Positions 30,351 through 40,694 of a stretch of DNA of 64,000 nt are shown here, one piece after another. The translations under genes and the position numbers were made by a program. The notes beneath the pieces are model-generated. The model did no database searches. It worked only from the letters and a program-made list of their open reading frames with translations, and was not told where the DNA came from. This DNA is from Glycocaulis albus (GTDB taxonomy: Bacteria > Pseudomonadota > Alphaproteobacteria > Caulobacterales > Maricaulaceae). Each line of letters opens with the position of its first letter. The first letter of the stretch is position 1. The stretch covers positions 124,001 through 188,000 of the forward strand of contig NZ_BMFS01000002.1 of NCBI RefSeq assembly GCF_014639075.1, in the 5' to 3' direction.

Positions 30351-31679
30351 CTAAGCATCCGCCCCGTCATTCAGCAGGGCCGCGAATTTCGACCGGAAAC
30401 GGCCGGCATCCGGCCCGGCGAGCCGTGCCTCGATCCGTATCTGCCCGGTTTTGGCATCGCGCCGGTCACTGACGACCTCGCCGTGCTCATGCAGCCAGGC
30501 CGCGATTTCCGCCTGTCCGGGGTCCAGCTGCAGCGAAATGCGTTCATCGTCACGCCCAAGCGCCGCATCAATTGCCTCAAGCAGGGCTGGGATCCCCTCG
30601 CCCGTTACGGCCGAGACCGGGTGAACCGATACTTGTGACTTGCTGGTGGCCATGCGGGCCGCCCAGACCGCATCGTCGCGGGCCTCTGCATCCAGCCGGT
30701 CAATCTTGTTCCAGGCTTCGATCAGAGGCTGGCCGTGCGCCGGGCCACAATCGAGCGCCGTCAGCACGCTTTCCACGTCGGCCTTGCGCCCCTCATGGTC
30801 GGGATCGGAGAGATCACGCACATGGACGAGGATATCGGCCTCCCTCACCTCTTCCAGCGTGGCCCGGAAGGCCGCAATCAGCTCGGTTGGCAGGTCGGTA
30901 ATGAAACCCACCGTATCGGACACCAGCACGCGCCGCCCCGATGGCAGGCGAACGCCCCGCACCGTGGGATCCAGCGTGGCAAACGGCATGTCCTTGGCCA
31001 GTACGCCCGCAGCGGTAAGCCGGTTGAAAAGGGTCGACTTGCCAGCATTCGTATAGCCCACCAGCGCAATAGACGGCCAGGGCGCGGCCTGACGGCGCGT
31101 GCGGTGAAGCGCGCGCGTGCGCTTCACCTGTTCCAGCTCTCGGCGCAGTTTGGCCATCTTGCTGGCCAGCAGGCGGCGGTCAGTCTCGATCTGGGTTTCA
31201 CCGGGACCGGCCAGGAAGCCGCGTCCGCCGCGCTGGCGTTCCAGGTGGGTCCAGGTGCGCACCAGACGCGAGCGCTCATAGGTCAGGCGCGCCAGCTCAA
31301 CTTGTAGCCGGCCTTCACGCGTGCGCGCCCGCTCGCCAAAGATTTCGAGTATCAGCCCGGTGCGGTCGATCACCTTCACCTGCCAGCGCTTTTCCAGATT
31401 GCGCTGCTGGACCGGCGACAGGGCGCTATCGACAATGACGGCCTGCACGTCCAGTTCCTGCATGCGCTCATGCAGGGTTTCCAGCTTGCCCTTGCCGAAA
31501 AACGTGCCGGCTTCCAGCTTGCGCACCGGCTCGATTATCGCCCCGGCTGCCTCCAGCCCCAGCGCTATGGCTAGTCCTGTTGCCTCCTCAAGGCGCGCAT
31601 CAGCCCGGCTGGCATCCGTGCCCGGCGGCAACGGGTGTATGATCAATGCGCGGGTTGGTGCCTTGGCGGTTTCGGTCAA
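30351..31679 (-). CDS. hflX: GTPase HflX
   Basis: The 442-residue ribosome-associated GTPase has the N-terminal domain ending in the glycine-rich [18 protein letters not shown] motif. The G domain shows G1 GYTNAGKST, the G2/G3 region ATLDPTVR and VSDTVGFI, and NKID for G4. It splits stalled or heat-stressed ribosomes in known homologues. Its ATG overlaps the hfq stop by four bases, the classic hfq-hflX pair. Confidence 0.97.
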   Translation of the reverse strand: MTETAKAPTRALIIHPLPPGTDASRADARLEEATGLAIALGLEAAGAIIEPVRKLEAGTFFGKGKLETLHERMQELDVQAVIVDSALSPVQQRNLEKRWQVKVIDRTGLILEIFGERARTREGRLQVELARLTYERSRLVRTWTHLERQRGGRGFLAGPGETQIETDRRLLASKMAKLRRELEQVKRTRALHRTRRQAAPWPSIALVGYTNAGKSTLFNRLTAAGVLAKDMPFATLDPTVRGVRLPSGRRVLVSDTVGFITDLPTELIAAFRATLEEVREADILVHVRDLSDPDHEGRKADVESVLTALDCGPAHGQPLIEAWNKIDRLDAEARDDAVWAARMATSKSQVSVHPVSAVTGEGIPALLEAIDAALGRDDERISLQLDPGQAEIAAWLHEHGEVVSDRRDAKTGQIRIEARLAGPDAGRFRSKFAALLNDGADA

Positions 31680-31942
31680 TCGTTGTCCCCGTCGGGATTG
31701 TCGTCATTGCCGTCAAACAGCTGTACCGGCTGGCTGGGCATGATGGTCGATATGGCATGCTTGTAGACCAGCTGGACCTGTCCGTCGCGGCGCAGGAGTA
31801 CGCAGAAATTGTCAAACCAGGTAACAATGCCCTGTAGCTTCACACCGTTCACGAGAAATATCGTCAACGGTGTCTTGGTCTTGCGGACCGTATTGAGAAA
31901 CACGTCCTGAAGGTTCTGTTTTTTATCATTCGACATGGCCAT
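31676..31942 (-). CDS. hfq: RNA chaperone Hfq
   Basis: The 88-residue Sm-like protein has the Sm1 motif region [29 protein letters not shown]-like sequence and the Sm2 motif [12 protein letters not shown], the proximal-face signature. An acidic tail ([12 protein letters not shown]) follows. AAAGGTGG precedes the start; ATG 31936 is an in-frame alternative two codons later. It pairs small RNAs with mRNAs and is upstream of hflX. Confidence 0.97.
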   Translation of the reverse strand: MAMSNDKKQNLQDVFLNTVRKTKTPLTIFLVNGVKLQGIVTWFDNFCVLLRRDGQVQLVYKHAISTIMPSQPVQLFDGNDDNPDGDND

Positions 31943-32039
31943 CCACCTTTCCCCGCCCGAAAAAGGGCATCACACACAAGGAATCTCATAGGTAGCGGCG
32001 CTCGCGCCCGCCTGCAATGGGGTAGGCCCGGCGCACATG

Positions 32040-32894
32040 TCAGGCCTCCTCACCTGCCTCATACGACTCCCGTAATGCTCCCGCCAGAGATCCCGGTGCG
32101 CCATTGGCCACCGGGCGCCCGTCAATGCTGACTACGGGCATGACCATCGAAGTGGCCGAGCTGATGAACGCCTCGCGTGCCCCCAGCGCTTCTTCCACGG
32201 TGAAAGCGCGCTCCTCGAAACGCAGGCCTTGAGCCCTTGCGATGCGAATGATCCGCTGGCGCGTAATGCCGTTGAGAATGTCATTGCCTGCGGGCCGCGT
32301 TACCAGAGCCCCCTCACCCGTCACGATCCATGCATTGCTGGAGCTGCCCTCGGTCACCTCACCCGCGGTATTGACCAGCCAGGCTTCAAACGCGCCGGCT
32401 TCGCGCGCGGCCTGCTTTGCCAGAACATTGGGAAGAAGCGATATGCTTTTGATATCACATCGCTTCCAGCGGATATCGTCCTGGGTGATAACCGCAATAC
32501 CCGTTTCGGCCCGCGCGGCCACCGGGGCACGCGGCGCTGGCCGCACGGTGATAACGATGCTCGGCCGTACAGGCTTCGCCGGGAAGGCATGGTCGCGCCT
32601 CGCAACCCCGCGCGTCACCTGAAGATAGACCAGCGCATCGCCGAGCCGGTTGCGGCGCAGTGTTTCACGCAAAGCAACATCCAGTGCCGCATCGCTCATC
32701 GGCAACTCGATACGCAGCTCGCCCAGCGAACGCTTGAGGCGCGCCAGATGTCCGGGATGGTCGAGAAAGACACCATCACGGACAAGCCAGACCTCATAGA
32801 CCCCGTCTGCGAACTGGAAACCGCGGTCTTCGATCTGGATGGCCGGCGCATCGATGGGCAGGTACTGGCCGTTTACATAGGCAATACGGGCCAT
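32040..32894 (-). CDS. dat: D-amino acid aminotransferase (PLP fold type IV)
   Basis: The 284-residue enzyme has the family start YVNGQYLPIDAPAIQIEDRGFQFADGVYEV, the PLP lysine in RCDIKSISLLPNVLAKQ, EVTEGSSSNAWIV and the phosphate-binding GITRQRIIRIA. It exchanges amino groups between D-amino acids and 2-oxo acids, supplying D-Glu or using D-Ala; a branched-chain enzyme is less likely given the motifs. It lies 5 bases from trkH at the end of the ntr-trk block. Confidence 0.9.
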   Translation of the reverse strand: MARIAYVNGQYLPIDAPAIQIEDRGFQFADGVYEVWLVRDGVFLDHPGHLARLKRSLGELRIELPMSDAALDVALRETLRRNRLGDALVYLQVTRGVARRDHAFPAKPVRPSIVITVRPAPRAPVAARAETGIAVITQDDIRWKRCDIKSISLLPNVLAKQAAREAGAFEAWLVNTAGEVTEGSSSNAWIVTGEGALVTRPAGNDILNGITRQRIIRIARAQGLRFEERAFTVEEALGAREAFISSATSMVMPVVSIDGRPVANGAPGSLAGALRESYEAGEEA

Positions 32895-32899
32895 GGGTC

Positions 32900-34297
32900 T
32901 CAGTCTCCGCTGAACAGGAGGAATAACACTGCCGCAAATGGCAGTATCTCGATCCGGCCGAGAATCATCAGGATCGAGGCGATTATCAGGCCGCCACTGC
33001 CGACATCGCCATATGCTTGTCCTGCTATCGGCCCGGCATTGGTCAGGGCTGCGCCCGCCACAGACCAGGCTAGCCCCATGTCAGCGGCAAAAGGACCAAG
33101 CGCCAGCGCGCCAAGTGCCAGCACCACCGGATACGCCAGCGCATACGCCCAGACAGATACCAGTGCCGCCTCGTTGACAGCGCGCCCGGCAAAGCGGGAA
33201 TCCCCCACAGAGGAGGGCTGGACCAGGAGCAGGATGTCACGCCCTGCCCGTTTCAGCAGCAGCCGCAGCCGCGCCATCTTGATGCCGCCGGATGTCGACA
33301 CGGCCGCGCCACCGGCCAGAGCCAGTGTCAGAAGCGCAATCGCCGGCAGGCCAGCGCCCTCCGGGCTGACGGAATAGCCGGCTGTGGTCACGGCAAACAG
33401 CGCGTCGAAGAATCCGGCAATGCCTGCCGCCGGACTGACAGCGATGGCAACGGTAACCCCGCAGGTCACCGACAGGATGAGCATGGCCCTGACATCGCCA
33501 AACCGGCGTGTCACGCGTCCGCGCGACACGTGTTCGTAAAGCACAGCCATATTGCCAGCTCCCAGCACGCAAAGAGCCGCGAGCACGGCGATCGCCGGTC
33601 CGGGCAGCCATTCGGTCAGCTCGCCACCGCGCGGCAGGTACCCGCCCGTCGAAATGCCGGAAAGCGACAGATTGAGCGCTTCAAAGCTGCTGGCACCAGC
33701 GAAGGCGAGCGCCAGAAAGCCGATTACAGTGATACCCGCATAGACCCCGCCCAGACGGATGAGCGCCCGGCCGAGATTGGAAAACAGGTCACCGCTCTCG
33801 ATGGTAAGCAGGGATGAACGGCGCAAGCCTGCCCGCCTGTCATCCAGCCCAGCCAGCACCGTGACGGCCAGCACCAGCGTCGCCAGACCGCCCAGCCATT
33901 GCAGCATGGAACGCCAGACCACAAGGCTGCGAGGCATGGTGTCCGGGTCCGTCAGTGTTGCGCCCGTCGTTGTGAGCGCCGATACCGCCTCGAATACCGC
34001 CTCGACCCAGCCATCAGACACAGCCCCGAAAGACGGCGCCGCGACCAGTGGACCGGTCATCCAGCCAAGGATGAGCAGGCGTAAGGCTGCGGGCGCGCGC
34101 ACACGGCGATCCAGCCCCAACGTGGCCGCAAGACAGCCACCGCCAGCAAAAATTCCGATCAGAGCACATGTGCCAAGGCCACGCGCCGCGGCCACCTCTC
34201 CCAGCGCCGTTGCATAGAGGGTCACGGGCAACGCAAACAGACCTATCGTGAGCCAGCTCCAGCCAAGGGCGCGTATCGTGCGGGGAGAGGGCTGCAT
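32900..34297 (-). CDS. trkH: TrkH-family potassium uptake membrane subunit
   Basis: The 465-residue protein has about ten membrane spans arranged as four pore repeats. Selectivity-loop regions with central glycines are seen in ALTTTGATL, LSGISTGGYLP, AVTTAGYSV and ALTNAGPIAG. The partner NAD-binding subunit gene trkA lies four bases upstream on the same strand, so the two form the K+ uptake system. Confidence 0.93.
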   Translation of the reverse strand: MQPSPRTIRALGWSWLTIGLFALPVTLYATALGEVAAARGLGTCALIGIFAGGGCLAATLGLDRRVRAPAALRLLILGWMTGPLVAAPSFGAVSDGWVEAVFEAVSALTTTGATLTDPDTMPRSLVVWRSMLQWLGGLATLVLAVTVLAGLDDRRAGLRRSSLLTIESGDLFSNLGRALIRLGGVYAGITVIGFLALAFAGASSFEALNLSLSGISTGGYLPRGGELTEWLPGPAIAVLAALCVLGAGNMAVLYEHVSRGRVTRRFGDVRAMLILSVTCGVTVAIAVSPAAGIAGFFDALFAVTTAGYSVSPEGAGLPAIALLTLALAGGAAVSTSGGIKMARLRLLLKRAGRDILLLVQPSSVGDSRFAGRAVNEAALVSVWAYALAYPVVLALGALALGPFAADMGLAWSVAGAALTNAGPIAGQAYGDVGSGGLIIASILMILGRIEILPFAAVLFLLFSGD

Positions 34298-34301
34298 GAG
34301 A

Positions 34302-35675
34302 TCAGAAGTATTCCAGCGAGACCCGGAATAGCTGCTCCACCTTCGGGACCGCTGCTTTCAGCGCGAACACCACCAGCCGGTCATTGGTCTCGATGGTCAC
34401 CTTGTCATTGCGGAAATAGACCTTCTCGCCGCGTACCAGCGCGCACACCGACACGTCCTCAGGCAGCTCCAGATCGCGCAGCGACTTGCCCACCAGCGGC
34501 GATGTGGCCAGTGCGACCCCCTCAAGAGCCTCGGCCTGACCGTCGGCCAGAGTCTGCAGGCCGGTAATACGCCCGCGGCGTATGTGCTGAAGGATGGTCG
34601 ACACGGTAACGCCGCGCGGATCGATCATGATGTCGATGCCCAGCTCGGTGCGGACATCCTTCAGCCCCGGCTCGTTGACAAGGCAAAGCGTGCGCTGCGC
34701 GCCCTCGCGCTTGGCCATCACAGCGGAAAGCAGGTTCACCTTGTCGTCATTCGTCAGGCAGATCGCCAGCTCCGCATCCTCCACCCCGGCCTCGCGAAGC
34801 AGGCGGCGATCAAGGCCGTCACCGTGCAGGACAACGGTCCGGGAGAGACTGTCAGCAGCCTTTTCCGCCTTTGCCTTGTCTGCCTCGATAACGCGGACGC
34901 GCACACCCGCCATGCGCTCCAGCGCGCGCGCGACATAGACCCCGATATTACCGGCACCGATAATGACCACACGCCTCGCGCGCTGAACCTGATGCCCGAA
35001 CACATCAAGCACGCGCGGCACATGCGGACCGGCAACGGCCACATAGGCGTCATCGCCAACGCTCAGCGGATCGCGCTCTTCCGGAATGAACAGGGTATCG
35101 CCCCGGCGCACCCCGACCACATCCATGCCAAGATCGGGAAACAGTTCGCGCAAATGCTCGCGGTTCGTCCCGGCAATGGGCGAGCCCTCATCCACCCGCA
35201 GGCCCAGCACCTGCAACCGGTTGTTCGCAAACGGGGCGGTAGCTGTCGCACCGGGCGTTTCCAGACGCTGAAGGATCGCACGGCTCACCTCCAGCTCGGG
35301 CGAAATCGTCACATCGATGGGCAGCGCACCCCGCGCAAACAGATCACGCCACGACTTTGCCAGATAGCTCTGCGCGCGTACCCGCGCGATCTTCAGCGGT
35401 GTATCGAAAATGGAATGCGCGACCTGACACGCGACCATGTTGGTCTCGTCAGAATAGGTCACGGCTACCAGCAGATCGGCATCAGCAATGCCGGCCCGCT
35501 CCAGCGTGTCCGGATGCGAGCCGTGACCGACCACGCCGCGCACATCCAGATCGGTCGTCACCCGGTCGATAAGCGTCTGCGACCAGTCCACCACGGTGAC
35601 CGAATTGCCTTCAGCGGCCAGCTCACGGGCGATGCCGTAGCCAACCCGACCCGCTCCGCAAACGACGGCTTTCAT
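34302..35675 (-). CDS. trkA: Trk potassium transport regulatory subunit TrkA
   Basis: The 457-residue cytoplasmic protein has two RCK halves. Each has an NAD-binding Rossmann motif (VVCGAGRVGYGIARELAAEGNSV and VVIIGAGNIGVYVARALE) and a C-terminal TrkA-C domain. It gates TrkH in response to nucleotides. Its ATG overlaps the ntrX stop by one base, showing translational coupling of nitrogen and potassium genes. Confidence 0.96.
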   Translation of the reverse strand: MKAVVCGAGRVGYGIARELAAEGNSVTVVDWSQTLIDRVTTDLDVRGVVGHGSHPDTLERAGIADADLLVAVTYSDETNMVACQVAHSIFDTPLKIARVRAQSYLAKSWRDLFARGALPIDVTISPELEVSRAILQRLETPGATATAPFANNRLQVLGLRVDEGSPIAGTNREHLRELFPDLGMDVVGVRRGDTLFIPEERDPLSVGDDAYVAVAGPHVPRVLDVFGHQVQRARRVVIIGAGNIGVYVARALERMAGVRVRVIEADKAKAEKAADSLSRTVVLHGDGLDRRLLREAGVEDAELAICLTNDDKVNLLSAVMAKREGAQRTLCLVNEPGLKDVRTELGIDIMIDPRGVTVSTILQHIRRGRITGLQTLADGQAEALEGVALATSPLVGKSLRDLELPEDVSVCALVRGEKVYFRNDKVTIETNDRLVVFALKAAVPKVEQLFRVSLEYF

Positions 35676-37099
35676 CAGCCTTCACTCCCCGTAACGGGTG
35701 CATCATCGTTTTCGCTGTCACCGGCGCGGTCCGTTCCGCCAACACCGAGACTTTTCAGTTTCCGGTGCAAGGCGGAGCGTTCCATGCCGATAAATGTCGC
35801 CGTGCGCGAGATATTGCCGCCAAAGCGGCTGATTTGTGCCTTCAGGTATTCGCGTTCGAAATTCTCGCGCGCATCGCGCAAGGGCAGCGCAATCATCCTT
35901 TCGGTGTCCATGCCTCCCGGGCCGCTGTCACGGCCGACCACCTCGGACGGCAATGCATCCAGCGTGATCGCTTCATTGGGGTCACCGGTCGCCAGTATGA
36001 GCACACGCTCCACATTGTTGCGAAGCTGACGGACATTCCCCGGCCAGCTATGCGCCTGCAGCGCCGCCATGGCATCGGGGCCGATCTTGCGCGGCGTAAG
36101 GCCCGACATGGCCGTCAGCCGCTCAAGGAAGTGACTGACCAGGAGCGGAATGTCTTCGCGTCTGTCCGACAAAGGCGGCACGTCGATCGGCACGACAGCC
36201 AGGCGGTGATACAGATCCTCCCGGAAGCGTCCCTGACTGATCAGCGCCCTGAGATCGCGTGAGGTGGATGACAGGACACGCACATTCACCTCAACATCCA
36301 CGCCGCCGCCCAGACGCCTGAAGCGCTGCTCCACCAGCATGCGAAGCAGCTTGCCCTGTGTCGCAAGCGGCATATCGCCGACTTCATCAAGGAACAGGGT
36401 TCCGCCATGAGCCTGCTCCAGCAGGCCGACGCGCTCCACACTGCCGTCGGCACGCTCGGCGCCAAACAGCTCCTCCTCGACGCGGTCGGGATTCATCATC
36501 GCCGCGCTGACAGGAACAAAATTCCCACCGGCCCGCGGCGAGCGCGCGTGAACAAGCCGGGCGATCAGCTCCTTGCCGGAGCCGGCAGGACCACTTATCA
36601 AAATACGTGAATTTGCTGCTGCAACCCTATCAATTGTTTGACGAAGCTGGTTTGCCGCAGTCGATTTTCCGATCAACTCGTTATGCATTTCGGTACGCGC
36701 GCGCAACTCGGCCACTTCCCGGCGCAGCTGACTGGCTTCCAGTGCGCGCGCAACGGTCAGAAGCAGCTTGTCCGACTTGAACGGCTTCTCGATGAAGTCA
36801 TAGGCTCCCTTGCGAATGGCCGCCACAGCAGTCTCGATCGTGCCGTGCCCGGAAATCACGATGACCGGCAGGCCGGGGTCGGCCGCGCGGATTTCATCGA
36901 GCAGGGCAATTCCGTCCAGCCTGCTTCCCTGCAGCCAGACATCCAGGATCGCCAGAGATGGCTTTCTTTGCCGTACCGCTGCCAGCGCCTCGTCGGCGTC
37001 GCCGGCATAGCGCGCCGTGTAACCCTCGTCTTCCAGCAAGCCGCCGATAAGCTCGCGGATATCGGCTTCATCATCTACGACCAGAATGTCGTGTGCCAT
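35675..37099 (-). CDS. ntrX: Nitrogen-related response regulator NtrX
   Basis: The 474-residue regulator has a receiver domain (ILVVDDEADI; Asp in LAILDVWLQG; Lys in FIEKPF) and an AAA+ domain with Walker A GPAGSGKELIAR and Walker B GGTLFLDEVGDMP. A Fis-type helix-turn-helix closes it (NISRTATFIGMERSALHRKLKSLG). Where sigma-54 activators have GAFTGA it reads ELFGAERADGSVERVG, so sigma-54 contact is not expected, as known for NtrX. It pairs with NtrY three bases upstream. Confidence 0.96.
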   Translation of the reverse strand: MAHDILVVDDEADIRELIGGLLEDEGYTARYAGDADEALAAVRQRKPSLAILDVWLQGSRLDGIALLDEIRAADPGLPVIVISGHGTIETAVAAIRKGAYDFIEKPFKSDKLLLTVARALEASQLRREVAELRARTEMHNELIGKSTAANQLRQTIDRVAAANSRILISGPAGSGKELIARLVHARSPRAGGNFVPVSAAMMNPDRVEEELFGAERADGSVERVGLLEQAHGGTLFLDEVGDMPLATQGKLLRMLVEQRFRRLGGGVDVEVNVRVLSSTSRDLRALISQGRFREDLYHRLAVVPIDVPPLSDRREDIPLLVSHFLERLTAMSGLTPRKIGPDAMAALQAHSWPGNVRQLRNNVERVLILATGDPNEAITLDALPSEVVGRDSGPGGMDTERMIALPLRDARENFEREYLKAQISRFGGNISRTATFIGMERSALHRKLKSLGVGGTDRAGDSENDDAPVTGSEG

Positions 37100-37102
37100 A
37101 CC

Positions 37103-39322
37103 TTATGCCTCTCTGGACAGAGCGGACTCATTGGCCGCATTCGTTATTTCAAGCAAGGGAAAGGCCAGCCGCACCACGGCGCCCCGCCCCCCGTCCGGAC
37201 GTTCATCAAGCTCCAGCCGGCCGCCATGGTCCTCCATGACACGTCTGACTATTGCCAGACCCAGCCCGGTCCCCTTCTCGCGCGTTGTCATGTAGGGCTC
37301 GGTCAGCTTTGCGCGGTCCGCAAAGGGCCATCCCAGCCCGTTATCACACACTTCTATCACCGCGGTGCCGTCTTCCACCTTCAAGGTCACGGCGACTTCA
37401 CCGCCCTGCTTGGCGCCATCCTCATCGAGACGGGCGAGCACGCTTTCACCGGCATTCTTCAGGATGTTGGCCAGAGCCTGACCTGCCAGCCGGCTGTCGC
37501 ACTCCACAATCACGGGATGATCCGGCGTTTCCAGCGGCAGCTTTATGCGCGGCGAGGCAACACGCTGGGAGAAAACCGCCCCTTCCACCACGCCTGACAG
37601 ATCCGCCGCCTCCATCTTTGGCGTCGGCATGCGTGCGAAAGTGGAAAATTCATCGACCATCCGGCCTATATCACTGACCTGACGGACAATGGTTTCGATA
37701 CACTTGTCAAATATCTCCGCCTGGTCATCGGGTATCGCACCGCGATACTTGCGCCTGATGCGCTCGGCCGAAAGCTGGATAGGCGTCAGCGGATTCTTGA
37801 TCTCGTGTGCAATCCTGCGCGCAACGTCGCGCCAGGCTGCATTGCGTTGTGCCGAGACAAGCCGCGTCACATCGTCGAATGTGATGACCAGCTCGCCTTT
37901 CTCGTCCGTCGATGCACGCACATTCAGATGAAGCAACGCACCGTCGCTGCCCGGAATGTCTATCTGGCGCTCGATCAGGACGGCGCGCGAGCGCCGGGCT
38001 TCCTCGACGATGGGCGCAAACATGCCGAGCACCTCGCCCACCGGCTCGCCGGTGAGCGTGCCCGCCTCGACGTCCAGAAGTGTTTCGGCCGACCGGTTGA
38101 CCAGCGTGATCCGGTTGTCAGGGTCCAGCCCTACAACACCGGCGCTGACGCCAGTGAGGACCGCCTCGATGAAATTGCGCCGGCTTTCCGATTCCGCATT
38201 GGCCTCCAGCAGGGCACGCCGCTGGCTGCGCAGCTGGCGGGTCATCCGGTTGAAGGCCCGGCCCAGCGCAGCGATTTCGTCGTCCTCGCGGTGGACAAGG
38301 ACACGCGCATCCAGGTCACCCCGGCGGACGCGCTCGGCAGCGCCGACAAGGCGCGCTACCGGCGTCACGACGCGCGTCGCCGCACTCAGCGCCAGCCAAA
38401 GCGCGCCAACCAGAATCAGTGCCACGGCAGCGAAATAGACAAGGATGAAGACCTGCCGCATCCCCTCCTCTCGCGCCACAGCCTGCCGGTAGGAGGCTGT
38501 CGCTTCCTCGGCTGCGGTCAGAACGCCCAGATCGACGTACCAGACCACGTAGAGATACGCGTCCTGATAGGCAGGCAGGTTCACCAGAAGCCGGACGAAG
38601 GCAGGTCCGTCCTCCCGCTGGGTCGGATCGCTGACGCCGATGTCCCGGGACGCGGCAAACTCGTAGAGCAGCCGTGAGGGCGCCACGAAAGGCGGCGCAC
38701 CCGGCGCTTCGGCGCGTGCCAGGATGGTGGACCGGCTGTCGATGACATAGGCGGCGGCGAAATTGCGTCCGATAGCCTGGTTACGCAGATATTGCGCGTA
38801 CTCGATCCGGCTCTCGCTCATCGCGGCCACAGCTTCAGGATAGGACAAATCGCCTGCCATGCTGACCAGCTGAAGCTCGGCAAGGTTCAGCTCCAGCGGC
38901 GCCTGTGCCCGCCCGACCTCGGCCATGGTCTCGACAAGCGTCGTGACGCGTTCGCCAAACCAGAACTCCACACCCCGGCCCAGCACCAGCGCCAGCAGCA
39001 AGGCCATCAGGATGGATGGCGCAACCGCCGCCAGCGCAAACAGCGCCATGAACCGCATGTGCAGGCGCGGCGCCGGTGCTCCGAATCGCCGCCCCATGAA
39101 AATACGGGCAGCCCGCACGCTGACAGCCCCGGCAAGACCGGCGATGATCACGGCAGATATCGTCAGCAATGTATAGAAAAGCGGTGCCAGGCTGCCGATT
39201 GCGCCCTGCTCCGACACGGCCAGGATCGCGCAGGCAACAACGCCGATAGCCGCCACCAGAAACCCGGTTGCGAACAGCGACATGCGCAGGGATTGAACAC
39301 CGTTGGTGAGCCAGGATGGCAA
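37103..39322 (-). CDS. ntrY: Sensor histidine kinase NtrY
   Basis: The 739-residue membrane kinase has N-terminal hydrophobic spans (about 15-120), a large periplasmic sensing region and another span near 290-310. It continues with HAMP (RRGDLDARVLVHREDDEIAALG), PAS (GVVGLDPDNRITLVNRSAETLL), the H box RRIAHEIKNPLTPIQLSAERI and ATPase boxes (ANILKNAGESV, DNGLGWP, GTGLGLAIVRRV). It phosphorylates NtrX in nitrogen, redox or envelope responses. Confidence 0.96.
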   Translation of the reverse strand: MPSWLTNGVQSLRMSLFATGFLVAAIGVVACAILAVSEQGAIGSLAPLFYTLLTISAVIIAGLAGAVSVRAARIFMGRRFGAPAPRLHMRFMALFALAAVAPSILMALLLALVLGRGVEFWFGERVTTLVETMAEVGRAQAPLELNLAELQLVSMAGDLSYPEAVAAMSESRIEYAQYLRNQAIGRNFAAAYVIDSRSTILARAEAPGAPPFVAPSRLLYEFAASRDIGVSDPTQREDGPAFVRLLVNLPAYQDAYLYVVWYVDLGVLTAAEEATASYRQAVAREEGMRQVFILVYFAAVALILVGALWLALSAATRVVTPVARLVGAAERVRRGDLDARVLVHREDDEIAALGRAFNRMTRQLRSQRRALLEANAESESRRNFIEAVLTGVSAGVVGLDPDNRITLVNRSAETLLDVEAGTLTGEPVGEVLGMFAPIVEEARRSRAVLIERQIDIPGSDGALLHLNVRASTDEKGELVITFDDVTRLVSAQRNAAWRDVARRIAHEIKNPLTPIQLSAERIRRKYRGAIPDDQAEIFDKCIETIVRQVSDIGRMVDEFSTFARMPTPKMEAADLSGVVEGAVFSQRVASPRIKLPLETPDHPVIVECDSRLAGQALANILKNAGESVLARLDEDGAKQGGEVAVTLKVEDGTAVIEVCDNGLGWPFADRAKLTEPYMTTREKGTGLGLAIVRRVMEDHGGRLELDERPDGGRGAVVRLAFPLLEITNAANESALSREA

Positions 39323-39401
39323 GCTTTTGCGCCTATTCGTAAATCGCCCCGGGCACCATGTTGGACCGGGTGTGGCGAAATTTCAACGCCCGGTGTTGCA
39401 G

Positions 39402-40694
39402 TTACTCCTCACCACCTGAATCCATGCCTAGCGCGGTCAGCCGGCGGGCGAGCGTATTGCGGTTCAGACCGAGATATCGCGCAGCATCGCGGCGCACCCC
39501 GCCGCAATGGGCAAGGACGGTTTCTATCATCGCCCGGTCCACTATCGCCGCCGTATCACCAGCTATGTCCTGGCTGTGTTCGCTCAGGCGTGCAGCAACA
39601 AAGGCGCGTACGGCATCTTCCAGCGTGCTTCCTGTGCCCGGCGCCGTCGGCGCCGTCAGTGCCTCCTGCAAAGCCGGGAGGCCCAGCGTTCCGCGATCAC
39701 CCTGCACGGCAAGACGCGCAGCGGTCCGCTCCAGCTCTGCCACCTCACCGGGCCACGGATAGGCATTGATGAACTCCGCCGCATCGCGGGCAATCGCGAG
39801 ATCTGTCCTGCCGTGCTTCTTCAGGAAATGCTCGAACAGCCGCAAACGGTCATCGCCCCGCGCGCGCAAGGGCGGCAGGTCGACGTGGCCAACGGCCAGA
39901 CGTTCAAACAGGGCCGGGGCCATCGCGGTGCGCACATCGGCCAGCGCCGTAACGTAGAGACGGGTATCGGCGAGCTGGTCCAGCTGTTCCAGCACCATGT
40001 CCTGAATGGCGTCGTCCCAGCGTTCGGCGCGGCGCAGCAGCAGCCCCGCGCCTGTTGCTTCACGGAAGATCTGCACGCCTTCCCGCCTCAACCGGTCCGG
40101 TCCAGCTTCCACCAGCGCCTTGCCGGGCTTGCAGGCCCTGTGCAGCGTTCGCGCCGCGCTCGCCCGGCCGGAACCATCCGGTCCGGTGAAAAGGACCGGC
40201 GCGCTGGCAGTCGACAGCCTGGCCAGCAGGCGAAAGGCCGTCTGCATGGCCGGGGAGCGGCCCACCAGATCAGGAAACGGGTTCGCCCCGGAGCGCTGCT
40301 GCCCGGCCCGCTCGCCGGTGTCCAGCGCCCGGCAGACTGCATCCACAAGGTCGTCAAGGTCGAACGGCTTGGGCAAGTACTCATACGCGCCGCCGCGCAC
40401 TGCCTGGATCGCTGTAGCCGCGGTTGTCTGCGCGCTGATGACCAGTACGGGCGCGTCGGGGCGGACATGTTGAAGCTCTTCCAGCCGGTCGAGGAAATTC
40501 TCATCGCCGAGCAGCACGTCCGCGACGAGCAGGTCCGCATCACGGCGTGCCATGCGCTCAATGGCCGAAGAGGGCGAGGCGGTAGCGCGCACATCAAACC
40601 CTGCTCGCGTCAGCGCACGGGAGATGACCAGCCGCAAGGTCTCGTCATCTTCGAGAACAAGAATGCGCCGGCCTGCGCTGATGTCCTGTGTCAT
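39402..40694 (-). CDS. ntrC: NtrC-like response regulator with degenerate AAA+ domain
   Basis: The 430-residue protein has a normal receiver domain (phospho-acceptor Asp59 in LLVADVLLG, Lys109 in YLPKPF) and a Fis-type helix-turn-helix (CGGVRRDAARYLGLNRNTLARRL). The central domain is eroded: Walker A reads GPDGSGR with Arg177 for Lys, the GAFTGA loop is absent, and the Walker B region reads LLLRRAERWDD. It should neither hydrolyse ATP nor engage sigma-54. Caulobacter NtrC also lacks GAFTGA. It overlaps ntrB by four bases. Confidence 0.94.
   Translation of the reverse strand: MTQDISAGRRILVLEDDETLRLVISRALTRAGFDVRATASPSSAIERMARRDADLLVADVLLGDENFLDRLEELQHVRPDAPVLVISAQTTAATAIQAVRGGAYEYLPKPFDLDDLVDAVCRALDTGERAGQQRSGANPFPDLVGRSPAMQTAFRLLARLSTASAPVLFTGPDGSGRASAARTLHRACKPGKALVEAGPDRLRREGVQIFREATGAGLLLRRAERWDDAIQDMVLEQLDQLADTRLYVTALADVRTAMAPALFERLAVGHVDLPPLRARGDDRLRLFEHFLKKHGRTDLAIARDAAEFINAYPWPGEVAELERTAARLAVQGDRGTLGLPALQEALTAPTAPGTGSTLEDAVRAFVAARLSEHSQDIAGDTAAIVDRAMIETVLAHCGGVRRDAARYLGLNRNTLARRLTALGMDSGGEE

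Noticed and set aside
34584-36029. 481-codon open frame on the plus strand opposite trkA/ntrX
   Set aside because: It lies wholly antisense to well-supported trkA and ntrX and has no recognisable domains; long shadow frames are common in GC-rich DNA.
35675-37099. Missing GAFTGA in NtrX as a novelty
   Set aside because: Absence of GAFTGA is typical of NtrX proteins and its ATPase motifs are intact, unlike the NtrC in this window.
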